Program-made: the position numbers and the translations under genes
NCBI GenBank assembly: GCA_949746915.1
Contig: CATKEA010000131.1
Span: 1 to 15,550, forward strand
Direction: 5' to 3'
Source: an uncultured Bacilli bacterium
GTDB taxonomy: Bacteria > Bacillota_I > Bacilli_A > RF39 > UBA660
Length of the DNA: 15,550 nucleotides
The notes under the pieces: generated by a model
What the model saw: only the letters and a program-made list of their open reading frames with translations
The model's database searches: none
Told to the model about the DNA's origin: nothing
Shown: positions 15,460 through 15,550 of the stretch, piece after piece
Layout: each line of letters starts with the position of its first letter
How positions within the stretch are numbered: position 1 is the first letter of the stretch

Positions 15460-15550
15460 AAACTAAATAATATGTTAAAGATTTTGAAAATAGTTTAATA
15501 AAATTACAATTAAAATTAATTATTTTTAAAATAAGTAAAAATAAGTTTGA

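Overview
This is a low-GC (roughly 30 percent by eye) Gram-positive-type window, most like an uncultured gut or mucosal member of the Bacilli or a mollicute-related lineage. That assignment is inferred from composition, strong AGGAGG/AAGGTGAT ribosome sites and the tsaE-tsaB-rimI-tsaD gene order. The standard bacterial code fits. The long reading frames use TGG for tryptophan and have no internal TGA, and TGA ends tsaE and the minus-strand dehydrogenase gene. This argues against a code-4 Mycoplasma.

Left part (1-6091): a two-gene surface operon. The first gene encodes a secreted 1675-residue M60-like (mucin/glycoprotein-directed) zinc metallopeptidase. It carries an N-terminal dockerin, two FN3 modules and two discoidin-like carbohydrate-binding modules. 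The second gene starts 2 bases after the first stops. It encodes a signal peptide, a domain that reads like a cohesin, a long charged linker and a C-terminal membrane anchor. The pair looks like a minimal cohesin-dockerin system that would hold a mucin-degrading enzyme on the cell membrane. A good intrinsic terminator closes the unit.

Middle part (6160-10890): a three-gene operon with its own extended -10 promoter and terminator. It encodes a 995-residue coiled-coil protein with one membrane span, an 81-residue DUF1292-like protein, and a 447-residue acidic protein with a near-perfect tandem repeat. The first and third share an SIK[DE]IP[RK]KL segment. I do not recognise the large proteins, and the operon looks lineage-specific.

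Right-middle part (10870-13485): the tRNA t6A operon tsaE-tsaB-rimI-tsaD, tightly packed, with a promoter that overlaps the previous terminator and a large structured terminator at its end. Convergent to it is a single minus-strand 3-hydroxyacyl-CoA dehydrogenase-family gene (carnitine/gulonate dehydrogenase-like) with a clear promoter.

Right end (14590-15550): decaying genes. There is the C-terminal tail of an ABC-transporter permease (minus), a short unexplained plus-strand reading frame, and a DUF84/YjjX-type inosine/xanthosine triphosphatase gene broken by one in-frame TGA and a damaged 3' end. No tRNA, rRNA, CRISPR array or insertion sequence was seen.
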